A stretch of 64,000 nucleotides of DNA from an uncultured Draconibacterium sp. (GCF_963676735.1 NZ_OY781464.1:467001-531000); one strand, 5' to 3'. Shown: positions 35,768 to 45,544, counted from the stretch's first letter. A program made the numbers and translations. Notes: generated from the sequence alone by a model not told the origin.

Positions 35768-38443
35768 ATGAAATTTAGTGAAATAAAGGCGGTAAAAAGT
35801 CTGGCAGTACTCATTTTTGTCTTTCTATTCTTTGGAAAAGGATTTGGCAAGAATTACTACGTTAGTACCACCGGTAATAACAGCTCGAACGGCTCGGTAA
35901 CAGCGCCCTTTAAAACCATTGCAAAAGCTGCCGGAATGGTAACCCCAGGCGATACGGTTTTTGTAAACGGAGGAGTTTATTTTGAAGAAAACATAAGCCC
36001 GGCAAGCTCGGGAACTGAGAATGCCATTATTGTTTTTATGCCCAACCCTGGCACGGGAGAGGTGATTATTAAACATCCGGGTACCTCAATAAACGATAAT
36101 AATCCCGTTTTCAGTTTATCATCAAAAAACCATATCTGGATTAAAGGATTTTCCTTTAAAGACTTCAGCTATGGCAAAGCTGCCATAAATATTAGTCGTG
36201 GAGGAAACAATGTGGTAATCAATAACCGTTTCGAAAATCTGGGGAACAGAGAAGTTGGTAGCTGGGATGGAAATACCATTGTATGGCTGGGCTGGACAAC
36301 ACAAAATGTAATTCGGAACAATTATTTTATAAATTGCTTTGGCGATGGCATTGGCTATTTTGGATCGGGCTGCACACACAACCTAATAAGCAACAATACT
36401 TTTATTGGGTTTAAAGGAAAGTTGCGTAGCTGGGGCGGAAGCTACGAGTTTTCGGCAGCAGCAGGCGGTGGTGGCGATGTGCCCGATGGAAACAACATAT
36501 TTGCTTTTAACTATTCGTACGATGTGCGTCATGCCATTTGGCTCGACAGGCACGGAAGCGGCAACATTCTTCTGCGCAATTATGCCAACACCGGCGACAA
36601 TGGTATTTTTAACGAATCGAGGTGTGCGCAAAACATTGTTCAGGAGAATATTAGCCTGAACATGAAAAATGGATTTATGAGTTCGCACTACGAAAATACG
36701 GGCTGGACCATTGAACCTCGTTGGATAAACAATATAGCTTACAACAACAAAATCGGGTTTAATATTCATAAATCAGAACGCGACGAATTCCGCAACAATA
36801 TTGCATTCAACAACAAGGATTTTAACCTGATTTTTACCGAAGAAGCACTTTCAAATGCCCCGCATATTTTTGAAAGCAATTTGTGGTACTCTTCAGATAA
36901 TCCCAATTCCATTGAGTTTAAAGACAGCCCCGTTACAGTCGCCGACTTTCAGAACGAAATTGGTGAAAATAACGGCCTTTCAGCAAACCCCATGTTTGTA
37001 AGCACCGTTGAGGGGAACGAAGATTTTGCCCTTCAGGCTACCAGCCCGGCAAAAAATGCAGGAGATAACGGTCTCGATCTTGGCGCTTTTGCAGCATATC
37101 CGGCAACGCCGTTTGGGTGGGACAGCACCCTTCAATTGGCAGGCAGGTTAGTATATTTCGAAACCATGGTGTCATCGTTTGAGCGCGGTACCACAGTGCA
37201 GTTCAGTTTAAAATTGAATAAGCCTGCAGATGAATCCATATCTGTTAAGATTTCCCCGGTTGCCGGCGATGCACGAATTGGAAGTGATTTTACTTTATCG
37301 GATACCATTATAACTTTTTCGCCCGGAGAATTGAGCAAAAACATTACAGTTTCCGCAATCGACAGTAGTATGTTTGATAAAATTGTGGCCCTGCAAATTT
37401 CAGGGGGAACCAACGGCTTGCCCGGTGCCCGCAATCTACACCTGATACGAATTAATAAAACTCCGCAGGCATGGGCTTTTGCAGGATTTAATCAAACCAT
37501 CTGGGATTCAGATAACAACGGTAGCGAAGATGTGGAACTCGATGCCTCGTTAAGCAATAGCGATAACGATTCTATTGTTTCTTATACCTGGAGCCACGAT
37601 GGAACTATAATTGCCACCGGCGTTAATCCTACGGTGAGTTTAGCGGTTGGCACACATACGCTTGTTCTTGAAGTAACCGACAATCTCGGAAATACAGATA
37701 CCGACGAGGTGCAAATTACGATTAGCGAAAGTAACGGTATTTGGCTGGAAGCTGAATGTGGAACGGTTGGTTCGTTGTGGGACGAAATTGCCGATGAAGA
37801 GGCATCAAATGGCCAATATGTAACCATTAAAGAAGGTAATAACAGCACCGGCTCGGCACCGGTTAGTGCATCGGGTTTGTTGAGCTATACCTTTGATATA
37901 TCCAGTGGTGGAAATTATTTTCTCAAGCTGAGAGTTCATTGCCCCAATGCAAACGACGATTCTTTTTGGCTAAAAATGGACAACGGTTCTTATTCAAGAT
38001 GGAACGATATTGCTTCTTCAACCGGCTGGGCATGGCGCACTTATTCGAATACTTTTTACCTCGGGGCCGGTACACACGAGCTTGCCATTGGTTACCGCGA
38101 AGATGGCGCTAAACTGGATAAAATTTGGCTGACCACTGAAGATATGACGATTAGTGATGCCGGAGCCTCTGCTACGAATTGTACACCAACTTCGGTAAAC
38201 TCCCGGGTAAAAAGAAACAGCATTGATATTTACCCCAATCCGGTAACACAAAATTTAACGGTTACTCTTAATAATAAACAGGCAGATTTGAGTATTTTTA
38301 ATTCAAATGGTGTTGTTTTGTTCAACAGAAAAGAAGAAGGTCAAAATTGTACGGTTGATATGAGTGGCTTTAAGCCCGGAATTTATATCATAAAAATAAT
38401 ACTCGACAATCAAATAGTTATTAAAAAAATAGTAAAACAATAA
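35768..38443 (+). CDS. Secreted right-handed beta-helix protein with Calx-beta, PKD, binding module and T9SS tail
   Basis: 891 residues with a signal peptide (VFLFFGKGFG). Residues about 28-440 are a parallel beta-helix (YYVSTTGNNSSNGS, then many N-rich turns such as GNNVVINNRFENLGNR and CTHNLISNNTFIGF). This is the fold of polysaccharide lyases, pectinases and other surface proteins. A Calx-beta-like region (about 465-560), a PKD-like region (about 570-650), a WLEAEC module (about 658-800) and a T9SS sorting domain (IDIYPNPVTQNLTVTL) follow. I see no catalytic signature that fixes the activity. Sharing the module with GH98 suggests the same target. Candidate roles are a lyase or isomerase-like enzyme on a decoration, or a non-catalytic surface binder. 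Confidence 0.8.
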   Translation: MKFSEIKAVKSLAVLIFVFLFFGKGFGKNYYVSTTGNNSSNGSVTAPFKTIAKAAGMVTPGDTVFVNGGVYFEENISPASSGTENAIIVFMPNPGTGEVIIKHPGTSINDNNPVFSLSSKNHIWIKGFSFKDFSYGKAAINISRGGNNVVINNRFENLGNREVGSWDGNTIVWLGWTTQNVIRNNYFINCFGDGIGYFGSGCTHNLISNNTFIGFKGKLRSWGGSYEFSAAAGGGGDVPDGNNIFAFNYSYDVRHAIWLDRHGSGNILLRNYANTGDNGIFNESRCAQNIVQENISLNMKNGFMSSHYENTGWTIEPRWINNIAYNNKIGFNIHKSERDEFRNNIAFNNKDFNLIFTEEALSNAPHIFESNLWYSSDNPNSIEFKDSPVTVADFQNEIGENNGLSANPMFVSTVEGNEDFALQATSPAKNAGDNGLDLGAFAAYPATPFGWDSTLQLAGRLVYFETMVSSFERGTTVQFSLKLNKPADESISVKISPVAGDARIGSDFTLSDTIITFSPGELSKNITVSAIDSSMFDKIVALQISGGTNGLPGARNLHLIRINKTPQAWAFAGFNQTIWDSDNNGSEDVELDASLSNSDNDSIVSYTWSHDGTIIATGVNPTVSLAVGTHTLVLEVTDNLGNTDTDEVQITISESNGIWLEAECGTVGSLWDEIADEEASNGQYVTIKEGNNSTGSAPVSASGLLSYTFDISSGGNYFLKLRVHCPNANDDSFWLKMDNGSYSRWNDIASSTGWAWRTYSNTFYLGAGTHELAIGYREDGAKLDKIWLTTEDMTISDAGASATNCTPTSVNSRVKRNSIDIYPNPVTQNLTVTLNNKQADLSIFNSNGVVLFNRKEEGQNCTVDMSGFKPGIYIIKIILDNQIVIKKIVKQ

Positions 38444-38461
38444 ACCTAAAACCTTTACCAC

Positions 38462-40222
38462 ATGAGAACCATCCTTATTGTTGCTATGTTTATTTTAGCA
38501 ATAGCGTGTACCAACCAACCCCAAAAACAATCTTTTTTACCTGATAAACTTCCTCCAATACCAGAGGTGCCGGAACTGCAGCCCGAGAATAGCGTCCCGA
38601 GAGGTGATGCCAGTACATTTGCTGAAGTGAAACTTGCGAATCTACCTGTTGCGCCAGGCCCATACGAGCCTACCTGGGAAAGTATTGAAGCCAACTATCC
38701 GGGACAGCCGAATTGGTTGCGCGAAGCAAAATTTGGAATTTGGGTGCATTTTGGTCCTCAGGCTGCCGGAGAAAGTGGCGATTGGTATGCACGTCGCTTA
38801 TACGATCCTAAAACCACTGCCTATAAAAATCACCTGGAAAAATACGGACATCCTTCAGAAGTGGGCTACAAAGAAGTACTGCGCGATTGGAATCCCGACC
38901 AACTTAATCCTGCCGAACTTACTAAAATTTATCAGGATGCCGGTGCACGTTACCTCGTAATTCAAGGTGTTCATCATGATAATTACGATTTATGGGATTC
39001 GAAATACCAGCCCTGGAACTCGGTAAATTTGGGGCCAAAACGCGACCTGATGGGCGAATGGGAAAAGGCTTGTCGGGAAAATAATATGCATTTTGGTATA
39101 ACCTTCCATCACGAATATACCTGGTGGTGGTGGCAAACCGCGTTTGGCAGCGATACCACCGGGCAATACAATGGCATTCCGTACGATGCAAACCTAACCC
39201 TTGCCGATGGAAAAGGAAAGTGGTGGGAAGGGTACGACCCACGGATGCTTTATGGAATTAATCTGCGCGAATACGATAATGTACCGGTAGCCTGTTATAC
39301 CGGATGGAATACACCGGGGGGTGGTATTTTTACCAACCATATTCCCTACGCAAAATGGTATGCTACGCAATGGGCTTTACGTATGATGGATGCAATCGAC
39401 AAATATAATCCCGATTTTATTTATACCGATGGAACCAAGTCGCAACCCTTTTGCGCCGAAGGTACCGGAAGCGGGTTAAAAGCCGATGCCATGCAGCGCG
39501 TAATTGCATACTATTACAATCAAACGCTTGCCCGCCGTGGCGATGTGGATGTGTTTAGCATTGTGAAATTTCGCCATAAAACAAACGGAACAGTAACTAC
39601 CGAAGAGTTTGGTGCACCTGAAAAGATTAAAAACACCGAACCATGGATTGCCGAAATACCGGTTGGCGATTGGTACTATGGTCCAGGATTTACCTACGAT
39701 GCAGGCATGGTTATTCGCTACTTGATTGAAGCAATTGCGCGCGATGGTAATGTGGCTATTTGTGTTTCGCCCTTACCAAACGGAGCACTTGATGAAGGAA
39801 GCCGTCAGATGTTAAAAAATATTGGCAATTGGATGCGCATAAATGGAGAAGCTGTTTATGGTAGTAAAGCCTGGGCAGTTCCCGGAGAAGGTGAAATTGT
39901 TGATGGAAAACTAAAAATGCTGCCATCGGGTAAGTTGGGAAAACACCATGCAGAGTTTAAATTCAACGAGCAGGACTTTCGTTTTACAGTTGGCAAAAGT
40001 AATGAGATTTATGCTTTTTGTATGACCGTGCCGCAACCTGAAACAAAACTTCAGATAAAATCATTGGCCACAGGAGGTGAGTTAAAAGGTCAGCCTGTTA
40101 AAACGGTTCGTTTGCTTGGTTTCGAGGGAGAACTGGAGTGGTCGCAGCAAAACGATGGCCTTTACATCACGTGTCCTGAAGAAATGGATTTTGCCACTTC
40201 GGTGGTGTTTGAAATAAAGTAA
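38462..40222 (+). CDS. GH29 alpha-L-fucosidase
   Basis: 586 residues with a lipoprotein signal ending LAIAC (C16). GH29 features are FGIWVHFGPQAAGESGDWYAR near the N-terminus, LVIQGVHHDNYDLWDS, NMHFGITFHHEYTWWW and FIYTDGTKS with the probable nucleophile D323. A C-terminal beta-sandwich begins about 490. GH29 enzymes remove alpha-L-fucose and some act on alpha-L-galactose. GH29 together with GH95 in a xylan locus suggests removal of terminal alpha-L-galactosyl or fucosyl groups from decorated arabinoxylan side chains. It lies in the run of genes from GH115 copy 1 onward, 18 bases after the beta-helix gene. Confidence 0.85.
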   Translation: MRTILIVAMFILAIACTNQPQKQSFLPDKLPPIPEVPELQPENSVPRGDASTFAEVKLANLPVAPGPYEPTWESIEANYPGQPNWLREAKFGIWVHFGPQAAGESGDWYARRLYDPKTTAYKNHLEKYGHPSEVGYKEVLRDWNPDQLNPAELTKIYQDAGARYLVIQGVHHDNYDLWDSKYQPWNSVNLGPKRDLMGEWEKACRENNMHFGITFHHEYTWWWWQTAFGSDTTGQYNGIPYDANLTLADGKGKWWEGYDPRMLYGINLREYDNVPVACYTGWNTPGGGIFTNHIPYAKWYATQWALRMMDAIDKYNPDFIYTDGTKSQPFCAEGTGSGLKADAMQRVIAYYYNQTLARRGDVDVFSIVKFRHKTNGTVTTEEFGAPEKIKNTEPWIAEIPVGDWYYGPGFTYDAGMVIRYLIEAIARDGNVAICVSPLPNGALDEGSRQMLKNIGNWMRINGEAVYGSKAWAVPGEGEIVDGKLKMLPSGKLGKHHAEFKFNEQDFRFTVGKSNEIYAFCMTVPQPETKLQIKSLATGGELKGQPVKTVRLLGFEGELEWSQQNDGLYITCPEEMDFATSVVFEIK

Positions 40223-40311
40223 ACACCGTAAACGATAAATTTATAATAAATAATTGGCAATGAGCCTTAATTTTTTGTTGCTAAATAGTCAATAATAAAC
40301 GAATTGAACCA

Positions 40312-41637
40312 ATGAGAAAACTTTTATTCCTGGTCATGTTAATGGCCACATTTACAATTCAAGCACAAGAAAATTTTACTAAACCACGTGTAATCAATAC
40401 GACCGATTTGGGGGCCGACCCCGATGATGAGCAGTCGATGGTTCGGCAACTGGTAAGTTCAAACGAATTTGATATTGAAGGCTTGATAGTGGCAACAGGA
40501 TGTTGGAAGAAAAAGCAAAGCAATACTGCCATGCTCGATAAAATTGTGGATGCTTATGCAGAAGCTTATCCCAACCTAAAAATTCATGCTGAAGGATTCC
40601 CTCATCCTGATTATTTGCGATCAATTTCGGTAATGGGACAAACCGGTTACGGAATGGGCGATGTTGGTTTGGGAAAAGACAGCCCGGGCTCCGAATTAAT
40701 TATAAGTTCTGTTGATAAAGACGATCATCGCCCGGTTTGGGTAATGGGCTGGGGTGGCATGAATACCGTTGCACAGGCCATCTGGAAAGTTCGCGAAACA
40801 CGCACAACCGATGAGTTAAAAAAGTTTCTGAGTAAACTTCGCTTGTTTGATATATTAGGACAAGACGATGCCGGTGCCTGGATTGCCAAAAACTTTCCCG
40901 ATGTTTTTTATATCAGGGCTAAAGGAGTGTATGGCTGGGCTCCGTCTGACGAATATTTGAAAGAACATATTCAAAGTCACGGTCCGCTGGGTGCTGCTTA
41001 CCCGAATAGAAAATGGGCTACCGAAGGCGATTCACCCTCTTTTATGCATGTTTTTCCAAACGGCTTGAACGATCCTGAACAAATTGACCAGGGAGGCTGG
41101 GGCGGCCGCTTTAGTTTTTCAAAAGTTGCCGGTATACGTAGCATGTCTGAAGTTGCAAAGATTAATGAAAATGCAGAGCCCGGTTTTGATCCTTATTTTA
41201 TGTATGGAAACACAAAAGAAAAAGGTCAGGCAATAAAACGTTGGAGCGAAGGTTACGATAACGATTTTGCTGCCCGAATGGATTGGAGTATAAGTGCTAA
41301 TTACCAGGATGCAAACCATCATCCGTTGGCGGTATTAAATGGCGATAAATCGCGGCAGGTTTTGTACATCGATGCAATGGCCGGCTCGGCTATCGAACTA
41401 AATGCAGGTGATTCAAGCGATCCTGACAATGACACGCTAAGTTATACATGGACTTTTTACAAAGAGCCTGGCACCTATTCAGAAATGCTTGAAATTCTGA
41501 ACGAGAATTCGTCTGAGGCTCAGGTGAAAATTCCGGCCAATGCAAAAAATAAAAAGATACATATCATTCTTGAGGTCACAGACAATGGCAAGCCAAGCCT
41601 CACCGCTTACCGTCGAGTAGTTATTTCTGTTTATTAA
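40312..41637 (+). CDS. DUF1593 (Sde182-like) exported protein, copy 2
   Basis: 441 residues with a signal peptide (MATFTIQAQ). Same architecture as the copy at 8922: INTTDLGADPDDEQSMVRQL is the metal-type motif, followed by VMGWGGMNTVAQAIW, ILGQDDAGAWIAKNF, GGWGGRFSFSK and a C-terminal sandwich (DSSDPDNDTLSYTWTF). The two copies keep the same core but differ along their whole length, which points to an old duplication or separate acquisition. The substrate is unknown. It starts 89 bases after GH29; no direct-repeat operator is seen in that gap, so it probably belongs to the operon under site 3. Confidence 0.85.
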   Translation: MRKLLFLVMLMATFTIQAQENFTKPRVINTTDLGADPDDEQSMVRQLVSSNEFDIEGLIVATGCWKKKQSNTAMLDKIVDAYAEAYPNLKIHAEGFPHPDYLRSISVMGQTGYGMGDVGLGKDSPGSELIISSVDKDDHRPVWVMGWGGMNTVAQAIWKVRETRTTDELKKFLSKLRLFDILGQDDAGAWIAKNFPDVFYIRAKGVYGWAPSDEYLKEHIQSHGPLGAAYPNRKWATEGDSPSFMHVFPNGLNDPEQIDQGGWGGRFSFSKVAGIRSMSEVAKINENAEPGFDPYFMYGNTKEKGQAIKRWSEGYDNDFAARMDWSISANYQDANHHPLAVLNGDKSRQVLYIDAMAGSAIELNAGDSSDPDNDTLSYTWTFYKEPGTYSEMLEILNENSSEAQVKIPANAKNKKIHIILEVTDNGKPSLTAYRRVVISVY

Positions 41638-41649
41638 CCGTTGGGATTT

Positions 41650-44115
41650 ATGATGATAAGAATTGTAGCACTTATAAGCGTTTTAGCACTTTTTATTGGG
41701 AAGAGTATAAACCTTCAGGCACAAGAATATTTAAAACTGTGGTACGACAAACCGGCTGAATACTGGAATGAAGCCTTGCCTTTAGGAAACGGGCGTTTGG
41801 GAGTCATGGTTTATGGACATCCGGAGGTTGAGAACATCCAGCTAAACGAAAATACCTTTTGGTCGGGTGGCCCTTCGCGTAACGATAATCCCGAGGCATT
41901 GAAAGCATTGCCCGAAATTCGTCAGTTAATTTTTAATGGGAAATACAAGGAAGCTGAAACTCTTGTTAACCAAAAGATTAAACACCAGCAGCTTCAGGGC
42001 TCCAGGTATCAAACCATTGGGAACCTGAAATTATCCTTTCCCAAGCATGCCAAGTTTACCAATTATTATCGCGAACTGAATCTTCAAAATGCAATATTTA
42101 CCACCAGCTACACTGTGGATAAAGTTGAATTTAAACGCGAGGTGTTTGTATCGGAGCCCGACCAGGTAGTGGTAGTAAAACTTTCGGCCAGCAAACCCGG
42201 ACAATTAACTTTTGTGGCCGATTTAAGCGGCCCATTACAAAAAAGTATTCGGGCAATAGATGCGTCAACGCTTCAAATGACCGGACTGTCAGGAAGCCAT
42301 GAGGGGGTGGAAGGACAAGTAAAATTTGCGGCTCAAACCCAAATTAAAAACATTGGAGGCAGTGTTACCAAAAAGGAGAATAAAATAAAGGTGACAGCGG
42401 CTGATGAAGTAGTACTGTTGATTTCAGTTGCAACAAATTTTGTCGACTACAAAACCTTAACGGCCAACGAAACAGAGCGCTGTAAAAATTACCTTTCTGC
42501 TGCCAATAAAAAGACTTATAAGCAATTGCAACAGAATCATGTCAAGGCTTATCAGGAATTGTTTAAGCGTGTAAGTTTTAAATTGGAAACCTCTGTGGCT
42601 TCCAGTTTCCCAACCGATGTTCGGGTAAAATACTTCTCCAAAACCATGGACCCTGAGCTAGTGGTATTGTATTATCAATTCGGAAGGTATTTGCTCATTT
42701 CTTCGTCGCAACCCGGTGGGCAACCTGCCAATTTGCAGGGCATTTGGAACGGAAGCACAAGTCCGGCATGGGACAGTAAATATACCATCAACATCAATAC
42801 CGAAATGAATTACTGGCCGGCAGAAAAATGCAATTTGTCAGAAATGCACGAGCCGCTTATTCAAATGGTTCGGGACTTATCGGAAACCGGCAGGCAAACG
42901 GCAAAAAATATGTATGGCTGCAGCGGTTGGGTGGTTCACCACAATACCGATATTTGGCGAATTAGCGGATTGGTTGATGGCGCTTTTTGGGGCATGTGGC
43001 CCATGGGGGGGGGCTGGCTTTCACAGCATTTATGGGAAAGATATTTGTACACCGGCGATGCACAATACCTTAAATCGGTTTATCCTATTTTTAAATCGGC
43101 CTGCGAATTTTATCAGGATTTTCTGATTGAAGAACCCAAAAATAATTGGTTGGTTGTCAGTCCTTCAATTTCTCCGGAGAATGCACCAAAAGGACACGGC
43201 ACATCAGTATGTGCAGGGGCTACCATGGACAATCAGATTCTATTCGATTTATTCTCGAAAACAATAGCTGCTGCTAAACTTTTAAATGTCGATAATTCAG
43301 AACAAAAAAAGTGGCAAAAAATACTTGACCGACTTCCACCTATGCAAATTGGCCAACACGGGCAGTTGCAGGAATGGATGGAAGACCTGGACGATCCCAA
43401 CGACAAACACCGTCATGTTTCCCATTTGTACGGACTGCACCCGAGTAATCAGATTTCGCCATACAGAACACCGGAATTATTTAATGCAGCTCGTACCACA
43501 TTAAATCAACGAGGCGATATTTCAACAGGTTGGTCGATGGGTTGGAAAGTAAACTTTTGGGCGCGTCTGCAGGATGGTAATCATGCTTTTAAATTAATTA
43601 GCGATCAACTTTCGCTGGTCGATCCGAGCGAGACTTCTTTTTCGGCAAGCGGAGGCACCTATCCTAATCTTTTCGATGCACATCCGCCTTTTCAGATTGA
43701 TGGAAATTTTGGTTGCACATCCGGAATTAATGAAATGTTGATGCAAAGTCACGACGGAGCCATTCACCTGCTTCCGGCGCTACCCGATGCCTGGAGCGAT
43801 GGAGAAATAAAAGGAATAAAAGCCCAGGGAGGATTTGTTGTAGATATAAAATGGCGAAATGGTGAATTTGAGACGGCTACCATTCAATCTACCTTGGGAG
43901 GTAACTGCCGCATTCGTTCTTATGTGCCTTTAAAGGGTGTTAACTTGTTGGAAGCAAAAGGCGAAAATCCAAATCACTTATTTGCAGTTCCCGAAGTTTC
44001 GGAACCGTTAATTCATAACCAAAAATTATTAAAAGCCCCAAAAATTAAAAAGGTTTACGAATACGATATTCAAACACAAGCGGAAGAGATTATTAGTTTT
44101 AGCATAAAACGATAA
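41650..44115 (+). CDS. GH95 alpha-L-fucosidase/alpha-L-galactosidase
   Basis: 821 residues from the ATG at 41650 (a second ATG follows directly). An in-frame TTG three codons upstream is unlikely as the start. A signal peptide (SVLALFIGKSINLQAQ) precedes the N-terminal sandwich LWYDKPAEYWNEALPLGNGRLG. The (alpha/alpha)6 domain has NIQLNENTFWSGG, NINTEMNYWPAE, the acid-containing QEWMEDLDD with HRHVSHLYGLHP, and TSFSASGGTYPNLFDAHPPF. GH95 enzymes invert alpha-1,2-L-fucose, and a xylan-locus member in Bacteroides ovatus acts on L-galactose. Only 12 bases separate it from the DUF1593 gene, and 20 bases from GH105, so they are co-transcribed. Confidence 0.92.
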   Translation: MMIRIVALISVLALFIGKSINLQAQEYLKLWYDKPAEYWNEALPLGNGRLGVMVYGHPEVENIQLNENTFWSGGPSRNDNPEALKALPEIRQLIFNGKYKEAETLVNQKIKHQQLQGSRYQTIGNLKLSFPKHAKFTNYYRELNLQNAIFTTSYTVDKVEFKREVFVSEPDQVVVVKLSASKPGQLTFVADLSGPLQKSIRAIDASTLQMTGLSGSHEGVEGQVKFAAQTQIKNIGGSVTKKENKIKVTAADEVVLLISVATNFVDYKTLTANETERCKNYLSAANKKTYKQLQQNHVKAYQELFKRVSFKLETSVASSFPTDVRVKYFSKTMDPELVVLYYQFGRYLLISSSQPGGQPANLQGIWNGSTSPAWDSKYTININTEMNYWPAEKCNLSEMHEPLIQMVRDLSETGRQTAKNMYGCSGWVVHHNTDIWRISGLVDGAFWGMWPMGGGWLSQHLWERYLYTGDAQYLKSVYPIFKSACEFYQDFLIEEPKNNWLVVSPSISPENAPKGHGTSVCAGATMDNQILFDLFSKTIAAAKLLNVDNSEQKKWQKILDRLPPMQIGQHGQLQEWMEDLDDPNDKHRHVSHLYGLHPSNQISPYRTPELFNAARTTLNQRGDISTGWSMGWKVNFWARLQDGNHAFKLISDQLSLVDPSETSFSASGGTYPNLFDAHPPFQIDGNFGCTSGINEMLMQSHDGAIHLLPALPDAWSDGEIKGIKAQGGFVVDIKWRNGEFETATIQSTLGGNCRIRSYVPLKGVNLLEAKGENPNHLFAVPEVSEPLIHNQKLLKAPKIKKVYEYDIQTQAEEIISFSIKR

Positions 44116-44135
44116 AATAGCCTTATATCTAAAAA

Positions 44136-45230
44136 ATGAGAACGAAAGATTGTAGTTTTAATAGGGTGGTACTCGCAGTGCTTGCGCTGATAGTTTGGGG
44201 CTGTTCGGGCTCTGGCAGTCAAACCGATAAATCCATACAGAAAAGCGCTGAAGAAGTGGGGGTGTTGATAAGCAACGAATTGCTTTTGCGTCCCGATTTT
44301 ATGCGCTACAATACCGGCGACGTTTACGCCATTCACTACGCTGAGGTATGTGCTGCTTATGGTGCAATTAAACTGGCCTTTCAACTTGAAAATAAAGAAT
44401 TGGCCAATAAACTCATCGAGCATTATAAGAAAGCAACACCGGAGTATATCTCCAACTCAAAAAATCATGTTGATGCCAATGTGTATGGTGTACTTCCACT
44501 TGAGATTTATAAGCACACCGGAGATGAAAACTATTTGTCCGAAGGAATTTGTTTTGCCGACGAGCAGTGGTTAGATACCTTGTCCAACGGTCTTTCATCA
44601 CAAACACGGTTTTGGATTGATGATATATACATGATTGGCTGTTTGCAGGCACAAGCCTACCGAGCCACAGGGAAAACAATTTATTTAGAGCGAGCAGCAT
44701 TCACGCTAAACGCATATATTAACGAACTTCAACAAGCTAATGGCTTGTTCTATCATGGCAATAATGCGCCATTTTATTGGGGCAGGGGCAATGGCTGGGT
44801 AGCCGCCGGTTTTGCCGAGGTACTTTCTGAACTTTCTTCAAAAAATCCATATTATCATTCAATTTTGGAAGCCTATAAAAAAATGATGCATACCTTGTTA
44901 CAAAACCAGGCCGAAGACGGAATGTGGCACCAGGTAATTAACCGGCCGGAATCATTTAAAGAAACATCCTGTACAGCCATGTTTGCGTTTGCAATGGCGC
45001 TTGGCGTGAAACATAAATTATTACCTCAAAAAGCATATAAAAATGCCTGTGTTAAGGCGTGGAATGGCCTGCAAAACTACTTAAACCCGGATGGCAAAGT
45101 ACGAGAAGTTTGTGTCGGAACCGGGCAAAGTACTAAAATTGACTATTACTTTAACCGGCCAAGAGTTACAGGAGATCTGCACGGACAGGCGCCACTGTTG
45201 TGGTTAGCCAGCGAACTGCTTGATGAATAA
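44136..45230 (+). CDS. GH105-family hydrolase (unsaturated glucuronyl/galacturonyl type)
   Basis: 364 residues with a lipoprotein signal ending IVWGC (C23). The (alpha/alpha)6 fold is shown by RFWIDDIYMIGCLQAQA (the second aspartate being the usual catalytic residue), FYWGRGNGWVAAGFAEVL, GMWHQVINRPESFKETSCTA and the end GDLHGQAPLLWLASELL. GH105 and GH88 enzymes hydrate 4,5-unsaturated uronic acid residues left by lyases, releasing the sugar. In a locus with glucuronoxylan enzymes but no recognised lyase, its substrate is unclear; the beta-helix protein at 35768 could supply unsaturated ends. It is the last gene of the run that begins at site 3. Confidence 0.82.
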   Translation: MRTKDCSFNRVVLAVLALIVWGCSGSGSQTDKSIQKSAEEVGVLISNELLLRPDFMRYNTGDVYAIHYAEVCAAYGAIKLAFQLENKELANKLIEHYKKATPEYISNSKNHVDANVYGVLPLEIYKHTGDENYLSEGICFADEQWLDTLSNGLSSQTRFWIDDIYMIGCLQAQAYRATGKTIYLERAAFTLNAYINELQQANGLFYHGNNAPFYWGRGNGWVAAGFAEVLSELSSKNPYYHSILEAYKKMMHTLLQNQAEDGMWHQVINRPESFKETSCTAMFAFAMALGVKHKLLPQKAYKNACVKAWNGLQNYLNPDGKVREVCVGTGQSTKIDYYFNRPRVTGDLHGQAPLLWLASELLDE

Positions 45231-45377
45231 CTCCAGCAATATCTTTTTACTTTATTCTAAAAAAAATGGCTATTAGGGCTGGTAGCTTCTTTGTAAAATG
45301 GACTGTAATTGTATATTTATCAAAACTGCGTCGTTGTAAATGCCTGTATTTCAGCTGAAAATGTGCTATTTTTCAGT

Positions 45378-45443
45378 GTGTCTGAAATTAAAAATCAAAT
45401 AGCTAAAATTGAAAGCCCCGACAGGAGATAAAATATACTTTTA
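45378..45443 (+). promoter_or_regulatory. 21-bp direct repeat with -7 element (site 4)
   Basis: Half-sites GTGTCTGAAATTAAAA (45378) and ATAGCTAAAATTGAAA (45399) start 21 bp apart. TACTTTTA at 45436-45443 is TAnnTTTG with one mismatch, again 37 bp after the second half-site. It lies in the 401-base gap before the GH43 at 45632; the predicted leader is about 180 bases and contains a TAGT tract and a strong hairpin. Nothing else is seen in 45231-45377. Confidence 0.6.
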
Positions 45444-45509
45444 GTGTCGTAAAATAAAGAATTTTGATATCACACCATATCCTGAATAGAGGTTTAGTTT
45501 GATAGATTA

Positions 45510-45543
<34 letters not shown>

Positions 45544-45544
45544 G

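Noticed and set aside
44125..44140. Operator half-site ATATCTAAAAAATG before GH105
   Set aside because: It overlaps the start codon region, has no partner 21 bp away and no -7 element at the right distance.
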